This document shows positions 24,676 through 37,123 of a DNA stretch of 64,000 nucleotides, piece after piece; position 1 is the first letter of the stretch; each line of letters starts with the position of its first letter. The notes under the pieces are model-generated. The model saw only the letters and a list, made by a program, of their open reading frames with translations. It did not search any database and was not told the DNA's origin. The position numbers were made by a program, and so were the translations under genes. The DNA is from Gonapodya sp. JEL0774 (Eukaryota > Monoblepharomycota > Monoblepharidomycetes > Monoblepharidales > Gonapodyaceae), in contig JADIIX010000037.1 of the NCBI GenBank assembly GCA_027604505.1, positions 62,001 through 126,000 on the forward strand. The letters run 5' to 3'.

Positions 24676-26013
24676 TCACGGAGTCGACTCTCCACTCAAG
24701 ATCGCGGTGGAATACACGTCACCCCATTGCATGGTGGCAAATTCCTTGCCCCAGTCCTTACAACTCCTGTTGATACCTTCGAAGATCCCCACCAAGTTTG
24801 GCGCCGGACATTTCCCCGCATACGATCCGACCCACACGATCTTTCTCGCCGGTACCACCCTCACAAAGTACTCCCACGCTTGGACGAGTCTGTCAACCAC
24901 GTCGTCTGCCAGAACATCGTACAGGCGCACGGGCTGGATCATGATACACTGCACGTTTGGCATGTACTTGACGAACCCGTCGGCTACGGGTCGCATCGCC
25001 GCAACGTCGGGCAGGAATGACCGAGCGACGTCGGGACGGAAGGAGACACAGCAGCGAAAAGTTGTGAGCTGGGTCAGTCCTGCGAGGCGGTCGATGCCGT
25101 TGAGTGAGTTGGTGGTGCGATTAAGGATTTTCGCCCACATATCTGGGAAGACGAGGGGTCGTCCAAGGTCGGTGACGGAAGGGAGGAGGGACGGGATGGA
25201 GTAAATGTGACAGTTGACGTCCGTGCTTTCAACTTGGGCTTCACGGCACCAGTACTGGATGGTGCTGATGCGGGCAAATTCGGGAGAATCGCGTAGGGTT
25301 TGTGGAAGGTGCGCGAAATGTCGCCAACCATAATAGGAAAGTGCCCGCAAATTGGGGAACATTTGGAGCATTTGCTGTATTGCGGCGTCGAAGGCGGGAG
25401 CGGTCATACTGTCGTAGTAAGATATCGAGGAGATGGATGGGAAGGAGAGATCGGGTGTTTGTGTGTGATGCTCCAAAAAGGTCTCACTGATGTTGATAGA
25501 GCAAGGCCGTGCGTGCTGAACAAATTCCACCAATCCGCTCAAAATGTCGGTGCTGGTCTTTTCTTCGGATTCAGACTCGAAGCCGTCTAGATGAATTCCC
25601 GAAATCAACAGTTTCATCCTCTCCACATTTAATCCGCCACCGCAATCCGACACAATTGTCCATTTAAGAGCCTCTTCCAATTGGGAAAGAGTGCTCTCTG
25701 CCAGAAAATCGTGAGATATCTCCACCATCACCATCCCCACGACTACACGTCCTCCGACCCGTTTCTCGGTGTCCCAGAGCTGGATCCTTGCTCTCTCCTT
25801 TTTACCGGTCCTCACTCGACATCGTGCTAAAATCTTTTGTCCAAAGGGAGGCGATCGAATTTGAACTTCCAGTGGAATTCTGCCCTGGAAGTCCAAGGTG
25901 TGCAGAGCAGCAACGGACCACGCTCTATTCACAAGCGGTAGTTGTGCGAACAGAGCTCGCGGATCAAGAAAACGAAAGATCTTTGCGAGAACATCAAACG
26001 GAAGTACAATCAT
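24676..26013 (-). CDS. F-box protein, 445 aa, single exon
   Basis: Probable substrate adaptor of an SCF ubiquitin ligase. The N-terminus carries an F-box (residues 3-36: LPFDVLAKIFRFLDPRALF, then LVNRAWS), whose hydrophobic spacing fits Skp1 binding. The remainder shows leucine-rich-repeat-like spacing (LRALSYYG, LTQLTTFRC) typical of fungal F-box/LRR proteins, but no clear repeat register. The frame opens 43 codons further upstream, yet the Met at 26013 places the F-box at the start as usual, and the upstream part lies in the divergent promoter shared with the HTD2 gene. No introns are needed. The target is unknown. Confidence 0.8.
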   Translation of the reverse strand: MIVLPFDVLAKIFRFLDPRALFAQLPLVNRAWSVAALHTLDFQGRIPLEVQIRSPPFGQKILARCRVRTGKKERARIQLWDTEKRVGGRVVVGMVMVEISHDFLAESTLSQLEEALKWTIVSDCGGGLNVERMKLLISGIHLDGFESESEEKTSTDILSGLVEFVQHARPCSINISETFLEHHTQTPDLSFPSISSISYYDSMTAPAFDAAIQQMLQMFPNLRALSYYGWRHFAHLPQTLRDSPEFARISTIQYWCREAQVESTDVNCHIYSIPSLLPSVTDLGRPLVFPDMWAKILNRTTNSLNGIDRLAGLTQLTTFRCCVSFRPDVARSFLPDVAAMRPVADGFVKYMPNVQCIMIQPVRLYDVLADDVVDRLVQAWEYFVRVVPARKIVWVGSYAGKCPAPNLVGIFEGINRSCKDWGKEFATMQWGDVYSTAILSGESTP

Positions 26014-26416
26014 GGATTGATGAAATTGATGGACCCAACCAATCGTGTCCAGTCCTTGCAGGTAGAGCTGGGAAGATGTGACCCGTGGCCACTTTCGGGT
26101 AAACAGAGATCGGCGAAACTGTTGCAGAAAAACCACAAGCAATACAGCCTTTATCTAATAGTATTCCATTATAGCCATAAGATAAGAGTTCAGGCATCTG
26201 AACTTCGTGGAAGTTCCGTTTGGTGCAGCATTCATTGGCGTCTCATTGTCCACGTCATGACAAAATTTCTCATATTATCACACATGGTTTTGAATGTACT
26301 GAGCGGCTGCAGGTTGAGGGACGGACGGGATGGCATTTGATCCATCCAGGTGGGGAGGAATTGATGCAACACGAGCAATTGTATGAGGGAACGAGATTTT
26401 CACAGCGATTTACATA
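26014..26416. promoter_or_regulatory. Divergent promoter interval between F-box gene and HTD2
   Basis: 403 nt separate the two start codons of head-to-head genes, so both promoters must lie here. No specific element can be assigned by eye. Confidence 0.45.
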
Positions 26417-27974
26417 ATGATCATTTACACAAAGAGACTCTACACCCACCCGACTTTTGTTCGGCACCGTCTGATTGCCGGATTCAATGGCTTGACCCCG
26501 ATCAGCTGCAGACGATCCTTTTCGTCCACGTTCTTTCCCGCATCGCCGGATTCCTCGGTGGAGACTGATGATGCCGACGTAGCACTAGTAGGAGAATGGA
26601 AACGAGCCGTCGTGGGAAAACGCGCGAGTGTCGACGCGGCGAGTGAGTTGAGAGCAGCCGGCCCAAACGGAGCAGTGGCCTATTCAGAAAGTGATCCGAT
26701 ATCTTCGCTCCCGTATTCCATCCACGAAACCAACTGTTCATTGTCTGATAAAGTCGATCCATCGTGGGCGAATCTTCTTTCGGCGACACTCGCAGGATCG
26801 GGGGAGAGCCCCCGCGTATTCAGAGCCGGTGATACATTGCCTGCTTTCTGGAGTGAGTTGACTGCATGTCTGAATGAAAATCATCATCATCCCATGGAGC
26901 ACCGCTTCGATTAAAATACTTCTTCCCATCATCGTTCCGTATCCCCTTGCAGATATCGTTTACCACCACCACCCGGCTCCTCTCCCTTCCTCGCTCGCCC
27001 CTTCAGGATCGGACCTCCGCCTCTCCCCTCCCAACCCACCATTCACTCGCCGCATGTGGGCAGGTGGCACGGTCGATATCTCCCTGACCCAGCCGCTCGT
27101 CGTGGGCGGGGTCGCTCGGTGCGAGTGGTGGATCAACAAGGTGGAAAACAAAGTCGGCAAAAAGTCGGGTAAAATGGTGGTGGTCGAGGAGTTGAGGGAA
27201 GTGGCCATGCTCTCGGGGGGCAGTTCGAGTGGTGCTGGGGGACGGCTCCTCGGCGGGTTGCTCAGCGGCGGTGCAACTGGACGGCCCGCCGATAATTGGT
27301 CTGTGAAGGAATCTCGCGAAGTTGTATACCTCAAAGATGCCAAACACGACGGGGGGTCCGATGGCGCAAAACCCAACAAGCAGAAAGATACTTCTCCTGC
27401 CAGGACGACAGCCCCGCAACCCACATTCCAACGCACCGTCTCCCTCAACGAGATCGACCTATTCCGCTTGTCGGCACTCATTTTCAACGCCAATCGCGTC
27501 CACTAGTATGTTTGTTCCCACGGTTTCAACGATATCTCCATCTCCATCTCCTCTTACTGATCATCGTCGTTCATCATCTCCTACATTTGCATAGTGACCT
27601 TCCTTACGCCCACGCCGCAGGCCACCCCGATTTGGTCGTCGCAGGTCCTCACATCTCGTTGCTCTTACTCGACGCCGTGGCTCGCATGACTGGCGGACAA
27701 GACGTGCTGAAGTGGACCTAGTGCGTAGCTTTTGAGATTTTCATCATGTCGTGGGGTTTTGTGCGTTGCATCTCAAGGGCCCACCTTCACGTTCTACCCG
27801 ACACACAGTCGAGCACTCTCGCCGCTCTATGTCAACACTCCCATATCGTTTAACGTACTTGAATCGACAGGGAATCCAGGGACAGATGGGTATCGGAGCC
27901 TGGATGTGTGGGCGGCGGATGCAGACGGGAGGGTAGGGATGAGGGGCACAGCTGTAGTCGGGAAGAGGATGTGA
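26417..27974 (+). CDS. HTD2: Mitochondrial 3-hydroxyacyl-thioester dehydratase (FAS II), 426 aa
   Basis: Hot-dog-fold dehydratase of mitochondrial type II fatty acid synthesis, removing water from 3-hydroxyacyl-ACP upstream of lipoate synthesis. Exons: 26417-26852, 26953-27505, 27595-27720, 27809-27974. The basic, acid-poor N-terminus (RLYTHPTF, RRSFSSTFF) looks like a mitochondrial presequence. Family motifs are PPNPPFTRRMWAGG, a FRLSALIFNANRVHYD segment rebuilt across the intron at 27506 (catalytic His-Tyr-Asp region near residue 330), GHPDLVVAGP, and WTYRALSPLYV rebuilt across the last intron. An insertion of about 70 Ser/Gly/Lys-rich residues lies between RMWAGG and the catalytic segment, making the protein longer than yeast Htd2. 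Confidence 0.87.
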
Positions 27975-29391
27975 CGGCGATGTGTGATCATGTCTTGTAT
28001 GATTTATGAACGAGACGAATTCAGTCACCAGCTCACCTTCAACGTGCCTTCCGATCATCCACCTTCGAGTCATTGCGCTATCTGCTAGAAATTGAGATAT
28101 CGCCGCCACTTTCACTGGATCCAGTGTTTGCCACGACTGAGCAGAGTGTCCTTCTGAAGGTGCCACTGAGACTGAATTGCCCCTTGCCTAGCCTTGTTCC
28201 CATTTGTTGTAGATGAAGGTGGTACCGCGGAGGTTATGAGCGAGTGAACCGGGAATTGGAGATCGATTGAAACGGAGTACGTGGGAACACAGAGATGAGT
28301 CTTGGGTGTATGAATACAGCACTGCGCAAGTAATTTAATTCATTTGATGTGACCCGTATTGCCCAATTGCTCCGTGGTTTAAATGCACGCAGCCAAGACT
28401 CATCGGCTCCTCTGGCTCCAGTTGTGTTCGCACGAACGATCACATCCACGTTCAACATTCCACTGTCAGAATAAAAACACCCCATTACGCGCCGTCATGC
28501 AAGATCAGCACGTGCCCCCCTCCGTACCGAGCCACGTTCGAATCTAAAACTGATCAAAGAGCACACGCAAAAGTCATTCAATCATCTGCCTCGTACGGAA
28601 AAACAGGTGCCTGGTGACGAGCTTCGAGACAATGTAGAAATTCAAATCCCACTTCATTATGTAAAATCTAGCCATATATTCTTGCCGCACAAGGTAGCTT
28701 CTTGCTATCTGACAAGCGGGGATTGCTTTCTCACGAACTTCCTCGTCTTCTGATTCTCCAGAACGAAAAGTAGAACACCACTCCTGGACTGAAGAAAGTA
28801 TATTGTGCAAACGAAACCATGAGCGAATATTGGAGCGCACTCACAGAAGTTCAACTTCTGCCACTCCTGAAGGTCCGAAATCAGCAACAACAAAAAAAAA
28901 AAAGAGGCATGAAAAGTATCGAAGGACCCTGGACTGGACAGTGATCCGGCTGAGGTAACACTGGCAGGAAAATGGAGGAGCATTCGTGTGAGAACATAGC
29001 CAGTGGGACACCGCAGAAACGGATTGGCGAGACAGATGGTGAGGTTTAGAGTGACATCATAATTTTGCTCACGCATCGCATCCACGAACTAATTTTTCAT
29101 TATCTAATAGAACGACATTTCCGTAGCGATCCGTCTCTCGGTGACGTCTGCAGGATTGCGCATAATGGCCGGACAGTCCCCTCTCATTATCTCCACCCCG
29201 CCACCCCCCCCCCAAAGTATTTCTGAGACACGTTTGAATTCGTAATAAAATTAATTGTTTAATAAATATCTCCAGTGTTTGTTGTTGTCCGGTCACTATA
29301 GGTTCTGTGGATCAACCTGAAACTAATTCAGGGCTCAGTGGAGGGAGGTCACGAACGAACACAGTTGTCTGCCCTTCAGTCCACCACAATC
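27975..29391. other. Intergenic 1.4 kb, no gene recognised
   Basis: Short overlapping frames only. It contains a 12-A run at 28892-28903 and a 10-C run at 29204-29213. The last 170 nt before TF1 (from about 29220) resemble the stretch preceding TF2 (from about 32805), so the duplicated unit includes proximal promoter sequence. Confidence 0.5.
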
Positions 29392-32227
29392 ATGATGGCC
29401 CCATTACTCGTGGCGCCTTCTCCGACTGAGTATATGCCACGTCTACGACCAACGTGTGATGGCTGCGTAAAGCGGAAAACTCACTGCGAAGGATCCGTCG
29501 AAAAGGTGCCGTTTCATCAGGTTACAGTTCACATGAAACCCAACCCTCAGCGTCTCCATTGCTCGAATGCCGAACCTTTCCGTCAGCCATGCGCACGATG
29601 CGTCCGTCTTTCTATTCCCTGCAACTTTTCACCGCTTCGCGAACCGAAGAAACGCACTCCCAGGCCACCCAGGTCGGTCGACACTCCCTCCGTGGGGTCC
29701 GTTAAGGCCGGAGCTCGGTCGGCTCAACTGAACGAGTCAAGTATGAATCCACTTGCACTTGTATGGAACATGGTACCGGATTCTCCAGCTGCGGTGGTGC
29801 CAGACACTATGATGGGAGTGCTTTCAGACGCAACCTCGGACCTTTTGGCCCAGCTGATATCTCCGGACCTGCTTGCCAATCCAACAGTGATGGACTCTTT
29901 AAGTGCCTTGTTGAATTCGCCGCCTTCTGTTGCGAGCGATCAACTCAGCACGTTGAGGGGCGTTTCTCGAGACCGTTCATCCAGTCTTGTCCACTTGTAT
30001 GGGAGGAACGGTGTTTTCGGCAAGGGTTTCACGCAAATGCCACTAGAATTATCTATATTTGACGATGTGAGTTAACGTGACGACGTGTGTTCGGTCAATC
30101 AAACCCGCAAAGGCGGCACCGGCAGAATTATGAATCGTTGGGATGCTCAGGGTGGAAAAACTCAACGATGCTCCGGGTGGAAGAACATGGAATGAAGTAC
30201 CTCTTTGCCATCTTTGGAAAAGGAACTTCTCGAAAACCAGTGTGGAATATAGTCATCTGTTCTCCATCCTCCGCAACCCCCTACCAGCTCGCACCACCAC
30301 CATCAACAGATATTGTCAACAGTCTAGTTCTCTCATTTTTCCTCTCAAACAACAAGTTAGATGTCATCCACGCACCGACTTTCCTTTCCTCCCCTCGACC
30401 CCACCCCATTCTCCTGTACTCCATCATCTCGTCTATGGGTGCCCACCACGAGGATTTCGAGATTCGCCGCTCTGCACGACGAGTGTTTTATCCGCGGCTG
30501 CAGAAGCTTCTGAAGGCTGAATGGGAGGCACCTTCTATCGAAGGAGTCATCGGATTGATGCATGGGACAGTTTTAGCTGGTCATTGGAAGCTGGTGAGTT
30601 TTGTTCCATTGTGTAGTGGTGCAGTCTCAGGAATCCCTGTTCGCTGCCTTCGCATCACCGTGTCTTTACAAATCATTTGTTCGTCGTTCCAAATCCTTTG
30701 ATCTCCGATTTCAGTGGGATCAATCCACCCTCTTCATGATCCGCCTCCTCTCCTCCATCCACTACCTCGGCCTCCACTCCGAAGCCCCTAACTCTAGTAT
30801 TCTAGCCGGCCGCCCAGGCTTTCCAGCACCCGATCCGTGGGTCGCTCGCGAGACTGCCCGACGGGTGTTTTGGGTCGCAACGAGTATGGACACAAATATG
30901 GCTGCGTCGTCGAATGTTCCTAGGCTGATGTCGGGGGATGAGGCAAGAGGAGCGAGGCTGCCTTGTCCATTGAGGTGTGTGTGTGTTTGTGTGTTCACTG
31001 CAAAGGCTCGACGTAGATCGTTTCAAAATGTCGAACTGCTTTGATGGCGTGTTTGAAGTGTCCAATTATTGACAGTTTCGCTCACTTCGCATCTTAGCGA
31101 ATGGGCGGCCCCTTCCTTACCCACCTCCACACATACCACAATGCCCACCCTCGGGGAGATAGTTACTCCCTCTGATTCCGCCTCCACGTCACAAATTTTC
31201 GTCACCCCAGGCGGCCTTTACGCAGCCTTTCTTTACCTCTTCAGTCGGGTTGTGGATTTTCATCGGTACTGCGCTGGTCGAGGATGGCTCCCTTTCGCCC
31301 CACCCGACGGAACGCCAGTAAGACGGGTGAGAGCCATGGCGGAGGAAATAGAAGAAGAATTGAATGCGTGGAAGGAAAAGATCGATGGATGGGCACAGGT
31401 GGACGCCAATTGGAAAGATGTTGTTGTGGTGAATTTGCAACTTGGGTACCACGCGCTGTGGACTGGTGAGTAGCTGGAGTTGATATGAAATGTAACCAAA
31501 AGAGTAATGAGACGTGCTGTGAAACTTTCTAGTGCTTCACGGTCCCACTGTCTCCCTCATCAAGTTTGGGTATGAACTGCTCACTCCCGTCGAGCACCGT
31601 TCGGCGCCAGTGATCCCAAAACTGAAGGCAGAGGATGCGTTGGAAGCTTGGGTGGGTACTGTTTCCCGTTTTTAAAGGGTTGTACTGATGCCGCAGTTGC
31701 TCTGCACAACCTCCCGACAGAGCACTTCGAAGTCCTTCGTGACGGCAGTATCGCACGCATTTGAGGCTTCAAGCTTGCTCGACGTTCTTATTCAAAAAGA
31801 AGAACGGTTTCGAGAAATGCCAGCCGGTTTGACGGCATACTTGTAAGTTTTGACTGTTTCGTGGTTCACCCCTCCCTAATGTACAAGGTCCGTTCATTGC
31901 GATTATCTGCTCTATCCAAATAGCCTCGGTCACGTCGCTGTGATTCTCCTCTTACCTGCGCTACGCATGCAGCAAGCCGGGCTGGACGTTCACGATATCC
32001 GCCGGCGGTCGGAAATTATACTCGCTGAAATGCGTCTCCTCGAGACCGAGTGTGGTCCATCTGTCATCAACCTGGTAACATCAATCGTGGAACTGATGCT
32101 TCAGAAACTCGACGGTCAGTTGGAAAGTTTTGGCGCGGTGGTGCAGAGACTCTTTGTACCAGATGAAGGCGACCAAGTAGTGGACGTCATTGATGGATCC
32201 GAGCAGATTCAATCGGGTTTAGGGTAG
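29392..32227 (+). CDS. Zn2Cys6 transcription factor TF1, 8 exons, 690 aa
   Basis: Fungal binuclear zinc-cluster transcription factor. Exons: 29392-29505, 29587-30066, 30288-30593, 30715-30974, 31098-31465, 31533-31651, 31721-31842, 31924-32227. The cluster is CDGCVKRKTHC (Cys 22, 25, 32) joined by the first splice to PCARCVRLSIPC (Cys 40, 43, 50), giving C-x2-C-x6-C-x7-C-x2-C-x6-C. Downstream is a fungal-specific regulatory region with PTFLSSPRPHPILLYSI, ARRVFYPRLQKLL, RLLSSIHYLGLHSE and PWVARETARRVFWVATS, the usual core of the fungal transcription-factor middle domain. The first intron is 81 nt, a multiple of three and free of stops, so its removal is inferred from TF3 and from the cluster spacing. 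First of three tandem paralogues and closest to TF2. DNA target unknown; the neighbouring pirin and redox genes are candidate targets. Confidence 0.88.
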
Positions 32228-32943
32228 TTTTGCGCAATTTTTTTTTTTTTATTCTTTGCAATCTGCATTTTCGTATGAACATACCAAGCATTCTTGATGA
32301 TCTGAAAATATCTCTCTACACCTGGCCACATTACATGTTGTACTACCTCACCAACAGTCGAAAATCGAAAAAGGGCATTCCATTCTGTTCCTGTTTTCCC
32401 CTGTTACGTTCTATGAAAACCTGCTGGGTGCTTGAATGAAGGGAGACGGTAACTCGCAACACCAAAAAAGGTCGCGCTCCACACAATATAATAAAAAGGT
32501 TGAATTCGATTCAAGTTCGGCCTACAAATTTTTTATCTAAAATATCTAATCTCGACATTTGGGTCGGCTCGTCGAACGTCAAGCGCATGTTCAGGATAAG
32601 CTCCGTCATTGCGCTGACCAGGTTACACCAGTGTATTAATCCCCTGTCATTGCATCTGTAGAGACTGCATCCAGTGTATTCGGCTTGTCAAGCCTGGATA
32701 TTGGTGTGGTAAAGCATAATGAGATGGTGCATCGTGGAACAGAGCCTGACTGATAACGGTGCGCTTCAAGCTTTCCGTTCTCAAACTGGCCAATCTCCCC
32801 AGCAATTCTAAAACACGCTTGAATGCGTAATAAAGCGTGTCATCAATACCTTTTGTATTTGTTTCTGATCACCAGGTGCTGTGGGTCAACCCAAAACTGG
32901 GCAAGGCTTGGCATGGGCCTCTTTCCTTCAGTCCCCCACGATC
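32228..32943. other. Spacer between TF1 and TF2
   Basis: 716 nt without a recognisable gene. A 13-T run lies at 32238-32250 just after the TF1 stop. The stretch from about 32805 is related to the sequence preceding TF1 (for example the AACACGCTTGAATGCGTAATAAA-like segment), marking the left edge of the duplicated unit. Confidence 0.5.
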
Positions 32944-35752
32944 ATGATGGCCCCATTACTCGTGCCGACTTCTCCGGCTGAGTATAGACCACGTCTACGA
33001 CCAACGTGTGATGGCTGCGTAAAGCGGAAAACTCACTGCGAAGGATCCGTCGAAAAGGTGCCGTTTCACGAGGTTACAGTTCACGTGAAAGCCACCCCTC
33101 AGCGTTTCCATTGCCCCATTGCGGAATCTTTCCTTCAGCCATGCGCACGATGCGTCCGTCTTTCTATTCCCTGCACCTTTTCACCCCTTCGCCGCGAACT
33201 GAAGAAACCCACTCCAAGGCAACCTAGGTCGGTCGGCACTTCGTCCGTGGGATCCATCAAGGCCGGAGCTCGGTCGGCTCAACTGAATGAGTCAGACATA
33301 TATCGACCTGCAATTGGATGGAACGGGGAACCGGATTCTCCAGCTGCCGTGGTGCCAGACACGATGATGGGGTTGTTTTCAGCCACAACGTCTGACCTGT
33401 TGGCCCAGCTGGCATCTCCGGACCTGCTAGCCAATCCAACAGTGATGGATTCTTTAAGTGCCTTGTTGAACTCGCCAACTTCTGTTGCGAGCGATCACGG
33501 GAACCCGTTGAAGGATGTTTCTCAAGACCGTTCATCCAGTCTTGTCCACTTGTATGGGAGGAACGGTATTTTCGACAAGCGTTTCACGCAAGTACCACTA
33601 GAACTATCTATATTTGACGATGTGAGTCAATATGACGATGGGTCATTCGAACCCGCAAATGGTGGCATAGGCAGAACCACGAAGAGTTGGGATGCTCCGG
33701 GTGGAAGAGCATGGAATGAAATATCTCTTCGCCATTTTTGAAAAAGGAGCTTCTCGAAAACCATTATGGAATATGATATTCTGTCCTCCATCTCCCACAC
33801 CCGCAACAGCTCGCACCACCACCATCAACAGATGTTGTCAACAGTCTAGTTCTCTCATTCTTCCTCTCAAACGATAATTTAGATGTCGTCCACGCACCCA
33901 CCTTCCTATCCTCCCCTCGACCACATCCCATTCTCCTATACGCGATCATATCATCCACGGGCGCCCACCACGAGGACTTTGAGATTCGCCGTTCCGCTCG
34001 GCGAGTGTTTTATCCGCGACTGCAGAAACTTCTGAAGGCTGAATGGGATGCACCTTCTATCGAAGGAGTCATCGGATTGATGCATGGGACATTTTTAGCC
34101 GGTTATTGGAAGCTGGTGAGTTAGTTCCATTGTGGTGGTGCAGTTTCGAGAATCTCTGTTCGGCTCCTTCGCATCACCTTGTCCCTACTAATCATTTGCC
34201 CTTCTGTTCAAATCGTTTCATCCCAAAATCAGTGGGATCAGTTCACCGTCTTCAGGATCCGCCTCCTTTCCGCCATCCACCACCTCGGCCTCCACTCCGA
34301 AGCAATCGACCCTAGTATTTTAGCGGCTCGCCCAGGCTTTCCAGAACCCGACCCCTGGGTTGCTCGCGAGACTGCTCGACGGGTTTTTTGGGCCACAACG
34401 AGCATCGACGCAAATATCGCTGCGTCTTCGAATGTCCCCCGGCTTATGTCAGGGGATGAGGCAAGAGGAGCGAGGTTACCTTGCCCGTTGAGGTGTGTGT
34501 GTGTTCGTGGGTTAACCGCGGAGGTTCAGCTCAGAGCATTACAAAATGTGATCTTGCTTTAATGGCGTGTTTGAAGCGTCCAATTCGTGATTTTGACCGT
34601 TTCGTGACCTTGCATTTTAGCGAATGGACTGCCCCTTCCTTACCCTCCTCCACACATACCACAATGCCCACCCTCGGGGAGATAGTTACCCTCTCCGATT
34701 TCGCCTCCACGTCACAAATTTTCATCACCCCAAGCGGCCTTTACGCAGCCTTTTCTTACCTCTTCAGTCGGGTTGTGGATGTTCATCGGTACTGCGCTGG
34801 TCGAGGATGGCTCCCTTTCGCCCCACCCGATGGAACACCAGTGAGACGGGTGAGAGTTATGGTGGAGGAAGTGGAAGAAGAATTGAATGCGTGGAAGGAA
34901 AAGATCGATTGGTGGTCACATCTTGAGGGCAATCGGAAAGATGTTAATGTGGTAAACTTGCATCTTGTGTACCACGCGCTGTGGACTGGTGAGTTGCTGG
35001 GACATATAAATTAACTGACCAAAAGAGTAATGAGACGTGCTGTGAAACTTTCTAGTGCTTCATGGTCCCACTGTCTCCCTCATCAAGTTTAGCTACGAAC
35101 TTCTGACTCCCGAGGAGCACCGTTCGGCGCCAGTGATCACAAAAATGAAGGCAGAAGATGCTTTGGAAGCTTGGGTGGGAACTTTTTACCCTTCTTTACA
35201 AGGGTCGTACTGACGCCACCTTTGTTCTCTACAACTTCCCCGCAGTGTACTTCAAAGTCCTTCGTGACGGCAGTATCGCACGCAATTGAGGCGTCAACCG
35301 TGCTCGACGCTCTTATTCAAAAGCAAGAACGGGTTCGAGAAATGCCCGCCCGTTCGACAGCATACTTGTAAGTCTTGAAGGTTTCGTAGTTCAACCCAGC
35401 CTCATGTGCAAGGTCCGTTCATTGCGATTATCTGCTCTATCCAAATAGCCTCGGTCACGTCGCTGTGATTCTCCTCTTACCTGCGCTACGCATGCAGCAA
35501 GCCGGGCTGGACGTTCACGATATCCGCCGGCGATCGGAAACTATTCTCGCTGAAATGCGTCTCCTCGAGATCGAATGTGGTCCATCTGCCATAAACATGG
35601 TAACATCAATCGTGGAATTGATTCTTCAGAAACTCGACGGTCGGTTCGAAAGTTTTGGTGCGGTGGTACATAGACTCTTTGTGCCAGATGAAAACGACCA
35701 CGTGGTGGATGTTATTGATGGATCTGAACCATTTCAATCGGTTTTAGGGTAG
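32944..35752 (+). CDS. Zn2Cys6 transcription factor TF2, tandem duplicate of TF1, 691 aa
   Basis: Close paralogue of TF1 with the same intron positions and phases. Exons: 32944-33057, 33139-33621, 33810-34115, 34233-34492, 34621-34988, 35056-35174, 35246-35367, 35449-35752. Exon lengths equal those of TF1 except exon 2 (483 versus 480 nt). The zinc cluster is CDGCVKRKTHC plus PCARCVRLSIPC. The middle domain is conserved (RLLSAIHHLGLHSE, PWVARETARRVFWATTS). The third exon acceptor at 33809 restores LAPPPSTDVVNS; reading through the intron would hit stops, so the intron is needed. No disabling change was found and both copies look functional. Differences are scattered substitutions, with indels mainly in introns, as expected of a fairly recent tandem duplication. 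Confidence 0.88.
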
Positions 35753-36094
35753 CTTTGCACAAATTTATTCTTTGCAATCTGCATTTTCGTATGAACACGT
35801 GTACCACCATCATTGAATTGATGAGAGGCCCATTTTCTACATACTTACTCTAGATAAGTTCAACGACACGCCAAATCAAAAGGGAACGTTCCCTCTTCTT
35901 TCTTTTCGTCTTCTAACATTCCAGGAAAAGCATGCCGGATTTTTCGAAATGGACGGAGACGGAACGTACATATGTCAAGAAAGGCGGGGATGAGATATGA
36001 TCCGTGATCATCACTAGCTCCTCAAGCGATTTGCTGGTGAATCAATTCTAGCAAGTCACAAGAACACAATTGCAATAATAATCAGAACCTTCTA
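35753..36094. other. TF2 to pirin 1 spacer with pirin-type 5' leader
   Basis: 342 nt. The last 100 nt (CTCCTCAAGCGAT..., then AGCAAGTCACAAGAACACAA) match the leader in front of pirin 2 and pirin 3, so the promoter was duplicated with the gene. Confidence 0.55.
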
Positions 36095-37123
36095 ATGGCA
36101 CCAACTTTCACCGTGAGGAAGAGCGCGGATCGTGGGCACGCCAACCTTGGATGGCTCGATACTCACCACGTAATTTTTACTTTGGGGGTGGTGTAGTTCG
36201 ATTGTTTGTGCACTGCCGATTGCTTCTGTTCGATTGTCACGCCTTCAGACCTTCTCCTTCGGCGACTATGAGGACCAAAATTTTGATGGCTTTGGAACGC
36301 TGAGAGTCTTGAATGAGGACATACTGCAGCCAGGAAAGGGCTTTGGGACGCATCGTCACAGGTGAAGGGTTCCCATCACATTCATTATAACTCATCTTAC
36401 CATTTGCACGGCTTCCCCACTCGAACAGAGAGTACGAAATCTTGAGCTACGTTGTTTATGGACAACTCGAACACAAGGATAGTGCGGGGCACCGTCAAAT
36501 TATCGAACGAGGGGACGTTCAATTTACAACGGCTGGATCAGGCATATCTCACAGGTGAGACAACGTGGATATTGCTTGCTTAGTGCTGACTTAGACTTGT
36601 TCAAATGCGCAGTGAGTATAACCCATCCACGACCGACCCTGTGCATTTTCTCCAGATATGGAACCTACCCTCCAACACTCGCCTGCGACCCGGCTACACT
36701 ACTGCCCACTTCCCAGACTCATGCAAAAGAAATCAATTTGTTACGCTCGTTGCTCCCGCAAAGAAACGCGACGCCGTGCGGCCACCTCACTCAGATGCAA
36801 CCAAGCCGATTGCGATACACAGTGAATTCTGGATGTCGGCAACACTCCTTGAAGCCGGCAAGGAAGTTTTCTACAGAACGCCTCTCGTTGGGGACCCTGC
36901 CAAGGTGTCTGCTCACCCTCGGCGTGTCTACATTCATATCGTGCAAAACAATCCAGATGCCAAGATCTCCGTGACTAGTCAGAATCCACAAGGTGCAACT
37001 GCAGAGTTGTTACATGGAGATGGGATGTTTGTAAAAGGTTTTAGTGCGCAAGTGGATGAACTGATACTCAAGAGCGAGGGGGTTGGAGTCACGGAGATTG
37101 TGGTCATGGATCTTGCCCAGTGA
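36095..37123 (+). CDS. Pirin-like cupin protein 1, 274 aa
   Basis: Bicupin of the pirin family, whose members bind Fe in the N-terminal cupin and include quercetin 2,3-dioxygenases and nuclear cofactors. Exons: 36095-36169, 36249-36361, 36429-36554, 36613-37123. Family motifs are [42 protein letters not shown] (metal His pair), [28 protein letters not shown] (third metal His and Glu) and FLQIWNLPS. All four expected metal ligands (H, H, H, E) are present. It lies between TF2 and TF3 and is more diverged than pirins 2 and 3, so it represents an older copy. Dioxygenase and regulatory roles cannot be separated by sequence alone. Confidence 0.88.

Noticed and set aside
33622-33809. TF2 as a pseudogene because the frame breaks before LAPPPSTD
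   Set aside because: The break lies inside an intron shared by all three paralogues; with it removed, all exons are intact.
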